Source: Nesterenkonia aurantiaca (GTDB taxonomy: Bacteria > Actinomycetota > Actinomycetes > Actinomycetales > Micrococcaceae). Taken from it: a DNA stretch of 64,000 nt. Position numbers and translations under genes: made by a program. Shown piece after piece: positions 48,559-56,496 of this stretch. How positions within the stretch are numbered: position 1 is the stretch's first letter; each line of letters begins with the position of its first letter. Where the stretch lies: assembly GCF_004364585.1 (NCBI RefSeq), contig NZ_SOAN01000001.1, positions 248,001-312,000 of the forward strand. The letters are read 5' to 3'. The notes beneath the pieces are model-generated. The model ran no database searches. It saw nothing but the letters and a program-made list of their open reading frames with translations, and was not told the DNA's origin.

Positions 48559-49665
48559 TCAGGCTGGGAATCTGTAGGTCCGGCACAACTCGATGAACCG
48601 ATCATTGGCCTCGACCTCACCGATCGTGACCCGCACACCCTCACCGTTGAAGCCACGGACCGCCAGCGCCTGGAGCCCGGCCGCCTCGGCGAAGGCGGCG
48701 GTCTGCTCCTTCAGCGGAAGCCAGACGAAGTTGCCCTGGGCCTCGGGGATCGTCCAGCCGGCCTCGGTCAGCGCCGCAGTGACCCGTTCGCGCTCGGCGA
48801 CCAGGGAGTCCACCCGCTCAAGGACCTGATCGAGATGTTCCAGCGAGGCCAGCGCCGCGACTTCGGCCACGGTGGACACGCTGAAGGGTGCCGCGACCAC
48901 CCGCAGGTGGCGGGTGATCTCCGCGCCGGCGATCGAGTAGCCGACGCGCAGGGCAGCCAGGCCGTGCGCCTTCGAGAAGGTCCGCAGAACCGCCACATTG
49001 GGGTGCTTCCGGTACAGCGCAAGCGCGTCCAGCGGATCCTCGGTGCGGACGAACTCCTGGTAGGCCTCATCGATGACCACGACGACGTCGCCGGGGACCT
49101 TGGCCAGGAACGCCTCGACCTCGCGGTGCCGCAGCGCCGGGCCGGTGGGGTTGTTCGGGGTGCACAGCATCAGCACCTTGGTCTTCTCGGTGATCGCTGC
49201 GAGCATCGCCTCAAGGTCGTGTCGCCCGTCTTCGAGCACCGGTACCGTGACGTCCTTCGCGCCGGCGGTGCGCACCACGATCGGGTAGGCCTCAAAGGAG
49301 CGCCAGGCGTAGATGACCTCGTCCTGGCTGCCGTCGCTGTTGGATCCGGCGAAGGCGTTGATGATCTGGGTCAGCGCCCCGAGGCTGCCGGTGCCGGCGA
49401 CGATGTCTTCCACCGGGACGTCCAGGAGCTTCGCGAGCCCGGCGCGCAGGTTCTCGGCGTTGGGGTGGGGGTAGCGGTGCAGCGTGTCCACTGCGGCCAT
49501 CGCTCGAGCCACCTCGGGGACCGGCCCCAGGGGATTCTCGTTGGAAGAGAGCTTATACGGCGTGAGTCCTTCGGCCGCCTGCGGCGGCTTGCCTGCGGCA
49601 TAGGCGGGCAGAAGGCTGACGCTTTCCCGTGGGGTGATCGACCCGGCGCGTGAGAACATAGTCAT
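48559..49665 (-). CDS. hisC: Histidinol-phosphate aminotransferase
   Basis: PLP enzyme of histidine synthesis (also able to act on aromatic amino acids in relatives). 368 residues from ATG 49665 (an ATG at 49659 is an alternative; AGGA lies 8 nt before the first). TPYKLSSNENPLGP, TPNNPTGPAL, DEAYQEFV, PLP-Lys in RTFSKAHGLAALRVGYSI and GEGVRVTIG are typical. It is separate from other his genes. The start codon faces that of the divergent holin-like gene with one base between. Confidence 0.92.
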   Translation of the reverse strand: MTMFSRAGSITPRESVSLLPAYAAGKPPQAAEGLTPYKLSSNENPLGPVPEVARAMAAVDTLHRYPHPNAENLRAGLAKLLDVPVEDIVAGTGSLGALTQIINAFAGSNSDGSQDEVIYAWRSFEAYPIVVRTAGAKDVTVPVLEDGRHDLEAMLAAITEKTKVLMLCTPNNPTGPALRHREVEAFLAKVPGDVVVVIDEAYQEFVRTEDPLDALALYRKHPNVAVLRTFSKAHGLAALRVGYSIAGAEITRHLRVVAAPFSVSTVAEVAALASLEHLDQVLERVDSLVAERERVTAALTEAGWTIPEAQGNFVWLPLKEQTAAFAEAAGLQALAVRGFNGEGVRVTIGEVEANDRFIELCRTYRFPA

Positions 49666-49666
49666 C

Positions 49667-50056
49667 GTGAGAATCCTACTGGCAATTATTCTGAATGCCC
49701 TGGCCCTCGCCGCAGCGGCCTTTCTCGTTCCCGGCATCTACATGGATGGCGCCGAACAGGGCACCGGGGCGACGATCCTCGCCTTCCTCTTCGTGGGAGC
49801 CGTCTTCGGTCTGGTCAATGTAGTCATCAAGCCGATCATCTCGCTGCTCTCACTGCCGATCACCTGCCTGACCCTGGGCCTGTTCGCCGTGGTCATCAAT
49901 GCGGGCATGCTGGTGCTCACCGCCTGGCTGACCTCCTGGACCCCGGTGCACTTCGTGGTCGAGGACTTCTTCTGGAGCGCAGTGCTGGGGTCGATCGTGG
50001 TGGCCCTGGTCTCAGCGCTGCTCAACCGTTTCATCCTGCGCCCGCTCGAAACCTGA
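49667..50056 (+). CDS. Four-TM holin-like (M4 Hol / YvlD) membrane protein
   Basis: 129 residues from GTG 49667 (VRILLAIILNALALAAAAFL). Four membrane helices and the conserved GLVNVVIKPIISLLSLPITCLTLGLFAVVINAGMLVLTAWL stretch of the YvlD/mycobacterial phage holin family. Despite the name most members are chromosomal envelope proteins. The 3' end overlaps the convergent hydrolase gene by 45 bp. Confidence 0.85.
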   Translation: MRILLAIILNALALAAAAFLVPGIYMDGAEQGTGATILAFLFVGAVFGLVNVVIKPIISLLSLPITCLTLGLFAVVINAGMLVLTAWLTSWTPVHFVVEDFFWSAVLGSIVVALVSALLNRFILRPLET

Positions 50057-51517
50057 TCCGCCTCCCGCAGGGAGCTGATCCAGGCCTCCGGCCAGCTCCG
50101 CGATGACCTCCTCGAGCTCGTCCACCCCCTTGGAGTCCCATTCGGTGGAATAGACCGTGGCCCCGTGGTCTCCACGCAGCGAGTCGTTGAGCTCCGCGAG
50201 GTGGACGCGCTGACCCGCATCCAGGTGTTGTGACTCCTGGGCCTCGAGGATCCGGATGGCCTCGATGTTGTGCGCGTAGTCGTGGCTGGCGCCGAAGACT
50301 CCCCGGGGTTCGGCCTGCGGGTCCTGATGCTCATAGGTGATCTGGACCCGATCCGCCGAGAGCTCGCTCGATGCGCCCAGCAGCTTCGGGACCGGGTCAT
50401 TGGCGTCCTGGAAGCTGGTGGTCCTGATCCCGGGCAGCGTCGGGCCTTCTCGCGCCGGGGCCGCCACGGTGGCGACCTGCGAGATCCGGTATTTGCTGGC
50501 CAGCCTGCCGCCGGCGGCGATGTTGCGCGCATGCAGCCCACCCAGGGAGTACCCGGTGATGACCAGCTCGTCCCCTGGCTGGGCCCCGGAGTCCTGCAGC
50601 GCCTGATCGATCACCTCCTGCAGGTGTGCCGAACCATTGGTTCCGGCGTCCAGCAGGCTGTTGAGTCCGCGCCCCGCGCTCAGATCCAGCTCCCCCTGTG
50701 CCAGATCTTCCCGGTCGATGTCCTGAAGACCCTCGGGAAGCTCCAGGCCTGGGAGGTGGATGAGGTGTCGGGCGGGCGCCCCGGGCTGGGGTCGGGAGGA
50801 GATGCTGAAGTCTCCCAGCTCTGCGACCTCTGCCTGCGCCTGCAGGTGCTCACCGAGCGTGTCCACCTCGGTCGCCGCCAGGGCTCGAGTCTCCCGGCTC
50901 AGCCGCTGCCTGCTCCCGCGCGAGATCCGGCGGGCCTTCTCCAGCAGCGACTGATGCACCAGTCCCAAGGCCTCCTGGGAGGACCGCAGCACCGGCTGCT
51001 TCCTGGCGAGCAGCTTCAGCAGCAGCGCGAACCCCTGACCCAGGTTCACCAGAGCGGTGCGGCCCCAGGCATCGGCGAGTGCCTTGTCCCCCTGGGGGTC
51101 CAGCAGGTGTGGCTGGATCTGCGGATACTGCCCCAGGTGTCTGGCGGCGCCCATCGATTGTCTCAGCAGCGCCTCGGTCTCCCGGTAGCGCCCATGCGCG
51201 ATGCGCACGGCGCGCGCCGTCTCTCCCATGGCCCAGGCCGCCACCGAGGTCTCGGCCAGGCTGATCCCGAGCTGCGCCCCCAGCAGCGGGATCCTGAAAT
51301 GCAGCGCGAGCCCGGCGACCGAGCCGAACAGCTCGGCGGTGATGCCGCTGAGCGCGCGGCCCTGCTCCTCCGTGAGGGCCTCGGCGCGGCTCAGGCTCGC
51401 GGCCGCGACCTGCAGGCTCTCGAGCACCAGGTTCAGCTCGGTGGGACCTCCGTGGGCCTGCACGGTGTACCTGCGCGGGGCGGGCTCGCCGTAGTGATCC
51501 TCGGTGATGACGAACAT
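50012..51517 (-). CDS. Alpha/beta-hydrolase-fold protein with helical N-terminal region
   Basis: 501 residues from ATG 51517. Residues about 30-230 are predicted almost wholly helical (LNLVLESLQVAAASLSRAEALTEEQGRALSGI...), with no signal peptide. The C-terminal half is a lipase-like alpha/beta hydrolase: nucleophile elbow ITGYSLGGLHARNI (Ser about 325), acid in FQDANDPVPKLLG, and His in FGASHDYAHNIE. It is encoded 6 bp after a WXG100-like helical protein, the usual layout of type VII secretion substrates with an enzymatic partner. Substrate and export are unproven. Confidence 0.65.
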   Translation of the reverse strand: MFVITEDHYGEPAPRRYTVQAHGGPTELNLVLESLQVAAASLSRAEALTEEQGRALSGITAELFGSVAGLALHFRIPLLGAQLGISLAETSVAAWAMGETARAVRIAHGRYRETEALLRQSMGAARHLGQYPQIQPHLLDPQGDKALADAWGRTALVNLGQGFALLLKLLARKQPVLRSSQEALGLVHQSLLEKARRISRGSRQRLSRETRALAATEVDTLGEHLQAQAEVAELGDFSISSRPQPGAPARHLIHLPGLELPEGLQDIDREDLAQGELDLSAGRGLNSLLDAGTNGSAHLQEVIDQALQDSGAQPGDELVITGYSLGGLHARNIAAGGRLASKYRISQVATVAAPAREGPTLPGIRTTSFQDANDPVPKLLGASSELSADRVQITYEHQDPQAEPRGVFGASHDYAHNIEAIRILEAQESQHLDAGQRVHLAELNDSLRGDHGATVYSTEWDSKGVDELEEVIAELAGGLDQLPAGGGSGFERAQDETVEQR

Positions 51518-51523
51518 CAACGC

Positions 51524-52054
51524 TCACCCCTGTGCCGCCGCCAGGCGGGCCAGCGGAAGCCCGCCGTGGGACTGCACGAACCGCAGAAAGCCCTCGGCGC
51601 TCTCCGAGGCCTCTCGCGCGCCGAGCACCAGAGCCCGGGCTGCACGTTCACCGCCGACCGCCGGCACCCCCGCGAGGGCGGCATCCGCGGCGTCCACAAC
51701 AACCCCTGCCACCGCCCCTGCAGCCACCCCCGCCACGACCCCCGTCGTATCCAGCGCCGCCGCCAGCACCCGCGCCTGATCTGCCTGCTGGCGCAGATCT
51801 GCCGCGATGAGCCTGGCGCTGGCCGAGATCTCGAAGATCCTCGACTGCCGACTGCGACATTGCGCAACGTGGTGGAAGGTCACGGCGATGAAGGCCTGGC
51901 CGGCGGGCGAATGCCACTGGACCTCCTCGCCTCCGGTCAGGACCGCCTGCACACACTCCTCGGCCCGCTGCGCCACGGCGTCCAGCCGCAGCGCCGCCTG
52001 CTCATAGTGCTGCGCGGCCTCATCGAACTGCGCGGCGGCCCGGGAGAAGACCAT
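51524..52054 (-). CDS. WXG100-like helical protein, partner of the hydrolase
   Basis: 176 residues from ATG 52054 with AAGGAG 9 nt upstream. Residues 1-100 form two long amphipathic helices (RAAAQFDEAAQHYEQAALRLDAVAQRAEEC and FEISASARLIAADLRQQADQARVLAAALD) joined by a turn with VQWHSPAGQAF, a W-x-(x)-G-type turn as in WXG100/ESAT-6 proteins. A Gly/Ala/Val-rich segment follows (TTGVVAGVAAGAVAGVVVDAADAALAG), possibly membrane-active, then another helix. No ESX core genes are in this window. Similarity to WXG100 is by pattern, not by alignment. Confidence 0.55.
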   Translation of the reverse strand: MVFSRAAAQFDEAAQHYEQAALRLDAVAQRAEECVQAVLTGGEEVQWHSPAGQAFIAVTFHHVAQCRSRQSRIFEISASARLIAADLRQQADQARVLAAALDTTGVVAGVAAGAVAGVVVDAADAALAGVPAVGGERAARALVLGAREASESAEGFLRFVQSHGGLPLARLAAAQG

Positions 52055-52147
52055 GGGTGCTCACTCCTTGTTCTGCCAGGGCCGGTTGCGCGGTGATCCG
52101 GTGCTGGACCGGCCAGGAACCAGCTGACGATGATCAATCTAGGCACC

Positions 52148-52161
52148 CGCACCCGGGTGCG
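52148..52161. promoter_or_regulatory. 14-bp palindrome in the purB/WXG100-like divergent promoter region
   Basis: CGCACCC-GGGTGCG is a perfect palindrome about 90 bp upstream of both genes. Possible operator; no regulator suggested. Confidence 0.3.
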
Positions 52162-52248
52162 CCGGCGGTTCGCGCAGAGGGTGGAGTACCCGGGCGGGCG
52201 GCGTCGTCCTCGCCGGTGCTGGGGAAAACTCATGAAAGAATCGAGGCC

Positions 52249-53694
52249 ATGGCCCATTCCATTGATTCCGCTGCGTCCACCGTCTCTCCGACCCGGGTCC
52301 GGCTCGCTGACGCGCAGCCGCAGATCGCGCTGGGCGCCCTGGACGGCCGCTACCGCGGCGCGGTGGCGCCGCTGGTGGATCACCTCTCCGAGGCGGCGCT
52401 GAACCGGCATCGCATCCATGTGGAGGTCGAATGGTTCATCCACCTCTGCGCCGAGCAGGTGCTTCCCGGGCTCCCCGCGCTCACCGAGGAGCAGGTCAGC
52501 GGGCTGCGCGGAATCGTCACCGAATTCGGCACGGCGCAGCTCGAAGAGCTGGGCGCCATCGAGGCGCAGACCCACCATGATGTGAAGGCGGTGGAGTACT
52601 TCATCGCGCGCCGGCTCGAGGGGCTGGGGCTGAGCGAGCTCACCCCACTGGTGCACTTCGCCTGCACCAGTGAGGACATCAACAACCTGTCCTATGCGCT
52701 GGGGATCCGCGACGCCGTGGCCGAGGTCTGGCTGCCCGCGGCTCGCACCACCCTGGAGGGGCTGGCGACGCTGGCCCAGGACGCCGCCGAGGTGCCGATG
52801 CTCTCGCGCACCCACGGACAGCCGGCCACCCCGACCACGCTGGGCAAGGAGGTCGCGGTCTTCGTGCATCGGCTGCGCCGCCAGCTGCGCCGGATCGAGT
52901 CTCAGGAGTTCCTGGGCAAGATCAACGGCGCCACCGGCACCTACGCCGCGCACCTGGCCGCGGCCCCCGAGGCCGACTGGCCCGGGCTGGCGCAGCGCTT
53001 CGTGGAGAAGCTGGGCCTGACCTTCAACCCGCTGACCACCCAGATCGAGTCCCACGACTACCAGGCCGAGCTCTACGCGGACATGGCCCGGTTCAACCGG
53101 ATTCTGCACGGGCTCTGCGTGGACGTCTGGAGCTACATCTCCATCGGGTTCTTCCGGCAGATCCCGGTGGCCGGAGCCACCGGCTCCTCCACCATGCCGC
53201 ACAAGGTCAACCCGATCCGCTTCGAGAACGCCGAGGCCAACCTGGAGATCTCCAATGCGCTGCTCGACGCGCTGGCCTCCACGCTGGTGGAGTCCCGCTG
53301 GCAGCGCGATCTCACCGACTCCTCCGGCCAGCGCAACATCGGCACCGCGATGGGCCACTCGGTGCTGGCCCTGAGCAATATGAGCAAGGGGCTCAACCAG
53401 CTCGACGTCGCCGCGGAGGTCATCGCGGCGGACCTCGACGCGAACTGGGAGGTCCTCGGCGAGGCGATCCAGACCGTGATGCGCGCCGAGGCGATCGCCG
53501 GCGTGGACTCCATGGAGAACCCGTACGAGCGGCTCAAGGAGCTGACCCGCGGCCGCCGGGTGGATGCGGAGAAGCTCAAGGAGTTCGTCACCGGACTCGG
53601 ACTGAGCAAGGAGGCCGAGGCCCGACTGGCCCAGCTGACCCCCGGCGGGTACACCGGCCTGGCAGCCGCGCTGGCCGAGCAGTTCGGCCGCTAG
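52249..53694 (+). CDS. purB: Adenylosuccinate lyase
   Basis: Cleaves SAICAR and adenylosuccinate in purine synthesis. 481 residues from ATG 52249 (MAHSIDSAASTVSPTRVRLA) with GAGG just upstream; homology begins near LGALDGRYRG, typical of the longer PurB class. Catalytic His in THHDVKAVEYF and SRTHGQPATPTTLGKE, signature loop PVAGATGSSTMPHKVNPIRFENAEAN with the catalytic Ser. It is separate from purSQL and divergent from the WXG100-like gene. Confidence 0.95.
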   Translation: MAHSIDSAASTVSPTRVRLADAQPQIALGALDGRYRGAVAPLVDHLSEAALNRHRIHVEVEWFIHLCAEQVLPGLPALTEEQVSGLRGIVTEFGTAQLEELGAIEAQTHHDVKAVEYFIARRLEGLGLSELTPLVHFACTSEDINNLSYALGIRDAVAEVWLPAARTTLEGLATLAQDAAEVPMLSRTHGQPATPTTLGKEVAVFVHRLRRQLRRIESQEFLGKINGATGTYAAHLAAAPEADWPGLAQRFVEKLGLTFNPLTTQIESHDYQAELYADMARFNRILHGLCVDVWSYISIGFFRQIPVAGATGSSTMPHKVNPIRFENAEANLEISNALLDALASTLVESRWQRDLTDSSGQRNIGTAMGHSVLALSNMSKGLNQLDVAAEVIAADLDANWEVLGEAIQTVMRAEAIAGVDSMENPYERLKELTRGRRVDAEKLKEFVTGLGLSKEAEARLAQLTPGGYTGLAAALAEQFGR

Positions 53695-53701
53695 GCGCCC
53701 C

Positions 53702-54334
53702 ATGGGCCACGGATCCCTCGATCACGGAGCCTTCGATCAGGAAGCCTTCGATCACGGGGCCTTCGCCGATGACCACCGGACCCAGTATCAGCGTCTGCGC
53801 GACGGGCACTGGTACCGGGCCGATGCGGAGATCCTCGAGCGGGCCTCGGCGGCTCATCGGCTGGCTCACCGCTACAACCAGGCCGCGGCCCAGGGCGAGG
53901 AAGACGCTGCCGCCGCGCTGCTGCCACAGCTGATCGGTGAGCTCGGTGACGACGTGGCGATCCGCGCCCCGTTCTCGGTGGACTACGGGTCGCATATCTC
54001 CATCGGCGACCGGGTCTTCATCAACACCGGCCTGGTGGCTCTTGACGTCGCCCCCATCCGGATCGGAGCCGACTGCCTGCTGGGGCCCAATGTGCAGCTG
54101 CTGACCCCGATCCACCCGGTAGAGCCGGGCCCGCGACAGCAGAAGTGGGAGTCAGCGGAGCCGATCACCCTGGAGGAGAATGTGTGGCTCGGCGGCGGCG
54201 TCATCGTCTGCCCCGGAGTCACCATCGGTCGCAACGCCGTGATCGGAGCAGGCGCCGTGGTGACCCGCGATATTCCTGCGAACTCCGTGGCCGTGGGCAA
54301 CCCCGCGCGGGTCATCCGGCAGTGCGAGAGCTGA
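53702..54334 (+). CDS. Sugar O-acetyltransferase (maltose/galactoside acetyltransferase type)
   Basis: 210 residues. Left-handed beta-helix acetyltransferase of the Maa/LacA family: YQRLRDGHWYRADAEILERASAAHRL (Mac domain), PFSVDYGSHISIGDRVFINTG, LLGPNVQLLTPIHPVEPGPRQ with the catalytic His, and hexapeptide repeats IGRNAVIGAGAVVTRDIPANSVAVGNPARVIR. An odd N-terminal extension carries three five-residue units (LDHGA, FDQEA, FDHGA) encoded by a 15-bp repeat. It begins 7 bp after purB and may be co-transcribed. Confidence 0.92.
   Translation: MGHGSLDHGAFDQEAFDHGAFADDHRTQYQRLRDGHWYRADAEILERASAAHRLAHRYNQAAAQGEEDAAAALLPQLIGELGDDVAIRAPFSVDYGSHISIGDRVFINTGLVALDVAPIRIGADCLLGPNVQLLTPIHPVEPGPRQQKWESAEPITLEENVWLGGGVIVCPGVTIGRNAVIGAGAVVTRDIPANSVAVGNPARVIRQCES
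53719..53763 (+). repeat. 15-bp coding repeat at the start of the acetyltransferase gene
   Basis: Three 15-bp units encode LDHGA-FDQEA-FDHGA in a part of the protein absent from most relatives. Start codons downstream of it are not obvious, so the extension is probably translated. Confidence 0.6.
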
Positions 54335-54455
54335 AGCACCGCGGAAGCCGGTCTGGCCGCGAAGCTGCGGTCGCCGGGCGCCCAGGTCTTCCCCCGCGCT
54401 CGATCCCAGGTCAGAATGGCGAGGTCCCGCTGAGATCGACCACGGAAGGCTCACC

Positions 54456-54866
54456 ATGACCATCGGCCTGACCCCCTACCTGCAGTTTCCCGGAACCGCC
54501 CGCCAAGCGCTGGAGTACTACCACACGGTCTTCGGCGGCGAGGTCGGGATGATGACCTACGCCGAGGGCATGGGCGCCGAGGATGAGACCAAGGACCTGA
54601 TCATGCACGGGTCGCTGTTTCTCGATCGGGGCATCCACATGATGGCGGCCGACGCGCCTCCAGGCATGTCCAGCGTGCTGGGCACGGTGTCGCTGAGCAA
54701 CAGCGGAGCCGACGACGCCGAGCATAGAACCCTGGTGCAGTGGTGGGAGAAGCTCTCCGAGGGCGCGCAGATCACCGAGCCGCTGGCCAAGTCACCCTGG
54801 GGCGACAGCTTCGGGATGCTCACCGACAAGTTCGGGGTCCCCTGGATGGTCAACGCGTCGCACTGA
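54456..54866 (+). CDS. PhnB-like VOC-fold protein
   Basis: 136 residues. TPYLQFPGTARQALEYYHTVFGGEVGMMTYAEGMG is the standard opening of the PhnB/3-demethylubiquinone methyltransferase-like glyoxalase family, and the C-terminus LAKSPWGDSFGMLTDKFGVPWMVN is typical. Function is unknown; members often lie near stress or resistance genes. Confidence 0.88.
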   Translation: MTIGLTPYLQFPGTARQALEYYHTVFGGEVGMMTYAEGMGAEDETKDLIMHGSLFLDRGIHMMAADAPPGMSSVLGTVSLSNSGADDAEHRTLVQWWEKLSEGAQITEPLAKSPWGDSFGMLTDKFGVPWMVNASH

Positions 54867-54892
54867 GCGGCGTCACGGCGCGCAGCTCCCCA

Positions 54893-54920
54893 GGGTGCAG
54901 AATCAACGCGCGCAGCACCC
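54893..54920. terminator. Weak hairpin between the convergent PhnB-like and crtEb genes
   Basis: GGGTGC and GCACCC pair around a 16-nt loop between the two gene ends. Confidence 0.3.
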
Positions 54921-54931
54921 CGCGTGCAGCC

Positions 54932-55798
54932 TCACCAGATCCAGAACAGCATCAGGGTGGCCAGGAGACCGCAGCCGTAGTTCAGCCAGATGAACCGTCG
55001 CCAGGAGGAGTTCACCGCGGCGGAGGTCTCGTCGGTCACCTTGAACCAGGGCAGCGAGATGGCGATGTAGGGGATCACCAGCAGCGCGGCCAGCGGGGTG
55101 GGCCAGTGACCCAGGAGCAGCAGCGCCCCCGCTGCGGCCCACAGCAGCACCGCCATCCGCACGGTGGAGCGGGACCCGATCGCGGTGGCCACCGAGGAGA
55201 TCCCGGCCTCACGGTCCGGCACCACATCCTGGACCGCGCCGAAGGCGTGGGCGGCCATCCCCCAGAGGAAGAAGGCGCCCAGGATGATCATCACCGTGGG
55301 CCCGGGAGTGAAGCCGAACCGGTCATGAGCCAGCGCGAACCCGACCACGGCGGGGCTGACGAAGTGGGTGCTGGAGGTCAGCGAGTCAAGGAACGGGCGT
55401 TCCTTGAAGCGCAGCCCCTTCACCGAGTAGGCGGCGACTGCGAACAGGCTCACCAGCATCGCCACCCAGGTGGCGGGGCCGCCGCCGAGCATCAGCAGCA
55501 GCGCCGGCGGCACCGTGCTCAGCACCGAGATCCACAGCACGGGCGCGTGCAGCGAGGGATGCAGCAGCGCACCCTCGATGCCGCCCTTACGCGGATTACG
55601 CAGGTCGGATTCGTAGTCGAAGACATCGTTGATCCCGTACATCGCCACGTTGTAGGGCACCAGGAAGAACAGCGCGCCGAGCAGGAGCACCCAGTCGATC
55701 TCCCGCACGGCGAAGAGATACGCGGCGGCGAAGGGAAAAGCGGTGTTGATCCAGCTGAAGGGACGCGAGGAGAGCAGAAGCTGACGGATAAGGCTCAA
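54932..55798 (-). CDS. crtEb: Lycopene elongase (UbiA-family prenyltransferase)
   Basis: Adds C5 units to lycopene to make C50 precursors such as flavuxanthin. 288 residues from TTG 55798, overlapping crtYf (TTGA). About eight membrane helices and the two UbiA Asp-rich motifs NDVFDYESDLRNPRKGGIEGA and DVVPDREAGISS. Last gene of the carotenoid operon, in the Corynebacterium/Arthrobacter order rather than the Micrococcus order. Confidence 0.92.
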   Translation of the reverse strand: MSLIRQLLLSSRPFSWINTAFPFAAAYLFAVREIDWVLLLGALFFLVPYNVAMYGINDVFDYESDLRNPRKGGIEGALLHPSLHAPVLWISVLSTVPPALLLMLGGGPATWVAMLVSLFAVAAYSVKGLRFKERPFLDSLTSSTHFVSPAVVGFALAHDRFGFTPGPTVMIILGAFFLWGMAAHAFGAVQDVVPDREAGISSVATAIGSRSTVRMAVLLWAAAGALLLLGHWPTPLAALLVIPYIAISLPWFKVTDETSAAVNSSWRRFIWLNYGCGLLATLMLFWIW

Positions 55799-56133
55799 TC
55801 AGTCACCCGCTCGGCGACGGGCTCAGCACCGCGGCCGGGCTCCGTGGGCCGGCGCCGGCGCAGCAGGTGCCAGGCGGCAGGCAGCAGCAGCACCCCGGCC
55901 AGCGAATAGCTGAAGTCCTCCAGCGGCGCGAGGCCCAGGTAGAGGCCCATCAGGTGCTCGTGGCCGTAGCGCACGATGTCCAGCCCGATGATCACATTGT
56001 CGAAGACCGCGGTGAGACTCAGCAGCACCACGGTGCTCAGCGCCACCGCACCCCAATGGATGCTTGCGCGCAGCAGCACCGCGGAAAGCACCGCGGGGAC
56101 CATGAAGGCCAGGCTCAGCCAGAGGTACGCCAT
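55795..56133 (-). CDS. crtYf: C50 carotenoid epsilon-cyclase subunit CrtYf
   Basis: 112 residues, three membrane helices: AYLWLSLAFMVPAVLSAVLL, VVLLSLTAVFDNVIIGLDIVRY and LEDFSYSLAGVLLLPAAWHLL. FDNVIIG...Y and GLAPLEDFSY are the conserved lycopene-cyclase-domain segments. It forms a heterodimer with CrtYe that cyclises the ends of the C50 chain. Its ATG follows the crtYe stop directly. Confidence 0.9.
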   Translation of the reverse strand: MAYLWLSLAFMVPAVLSAVLLRASIHWGAVALSTVVLLSLTAVFDNVIIGLDIVRYGHEHLMGLYLGLAPLEDFSYSLAGVLLLPAAWHLLRRRRPTEPGRGAEPVAERVTD

Positions 56134-56490
56134 CTAGGAACCCCCTGCAGCACGTGCGCCCGAACGGGCCCGCTGGCTCCTGTGCCGCAGCAGCTTCGCG
56201 GCCCCGGTGTAGAGGATCATGGTGCACAGGCTCAAGAACGCCAGGAACACCGGTTCCTCCAGCGGCATCTCAGGCCCGAGCACGACGCCGGTGAGGTAGC
56301 GGCTCTCACCCATCAGGAAGATCCCCAGCCCGATCCCGGCGAAGTCCCAGAGCAGGAAGAAGACGACGCCGAGCAGGGTCACCGCCGCGGCCACACTCGG
56401 GTCAGCGAAGAAGAAGAGCCGGAAGCGCCGATCGATGAGCAGCATGCAGCAGGCCGCCAGCAGCAGCCCGGCGAGATACAGGAAAGACAC
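56134..56490 (-). CDS. crtYe: C50 carotenoid epsilon-cyclase subunit CrtYe
   Basis: 118 residues from GTG 56490. Three helices; LLIDRRFRLFFF, LLWDFAGIGLGIFLMGESRYLTGVVLGPEMPLEEPVFLAFLSLCTMILY contain the conserved W-D and P-x-E-E of the heterodimeric lycopene cyclases. It lies 6 bp after crtI. Confidence 0.9.
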   Translation of the reverse strand: MSFLYLAGLLLAACCMLLIDRRFRLFFFADPSVAAAVTLLGVVFFLLWDFAGIGLGIFLMGESRYLTGVVLGPEMPLEEPVFLAFLSLCTMILYTGAAKLLRHRSQRARSGARAAGGS

Positions 56491-56496
56491 GCTCGC

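Noticed and set aside
49667-50056. Prophage, suggested by the holin-like gene
   Set aside because: M4 holin/YvlD proteins are common chromosomal membrane proteins and no other phage gene is present.
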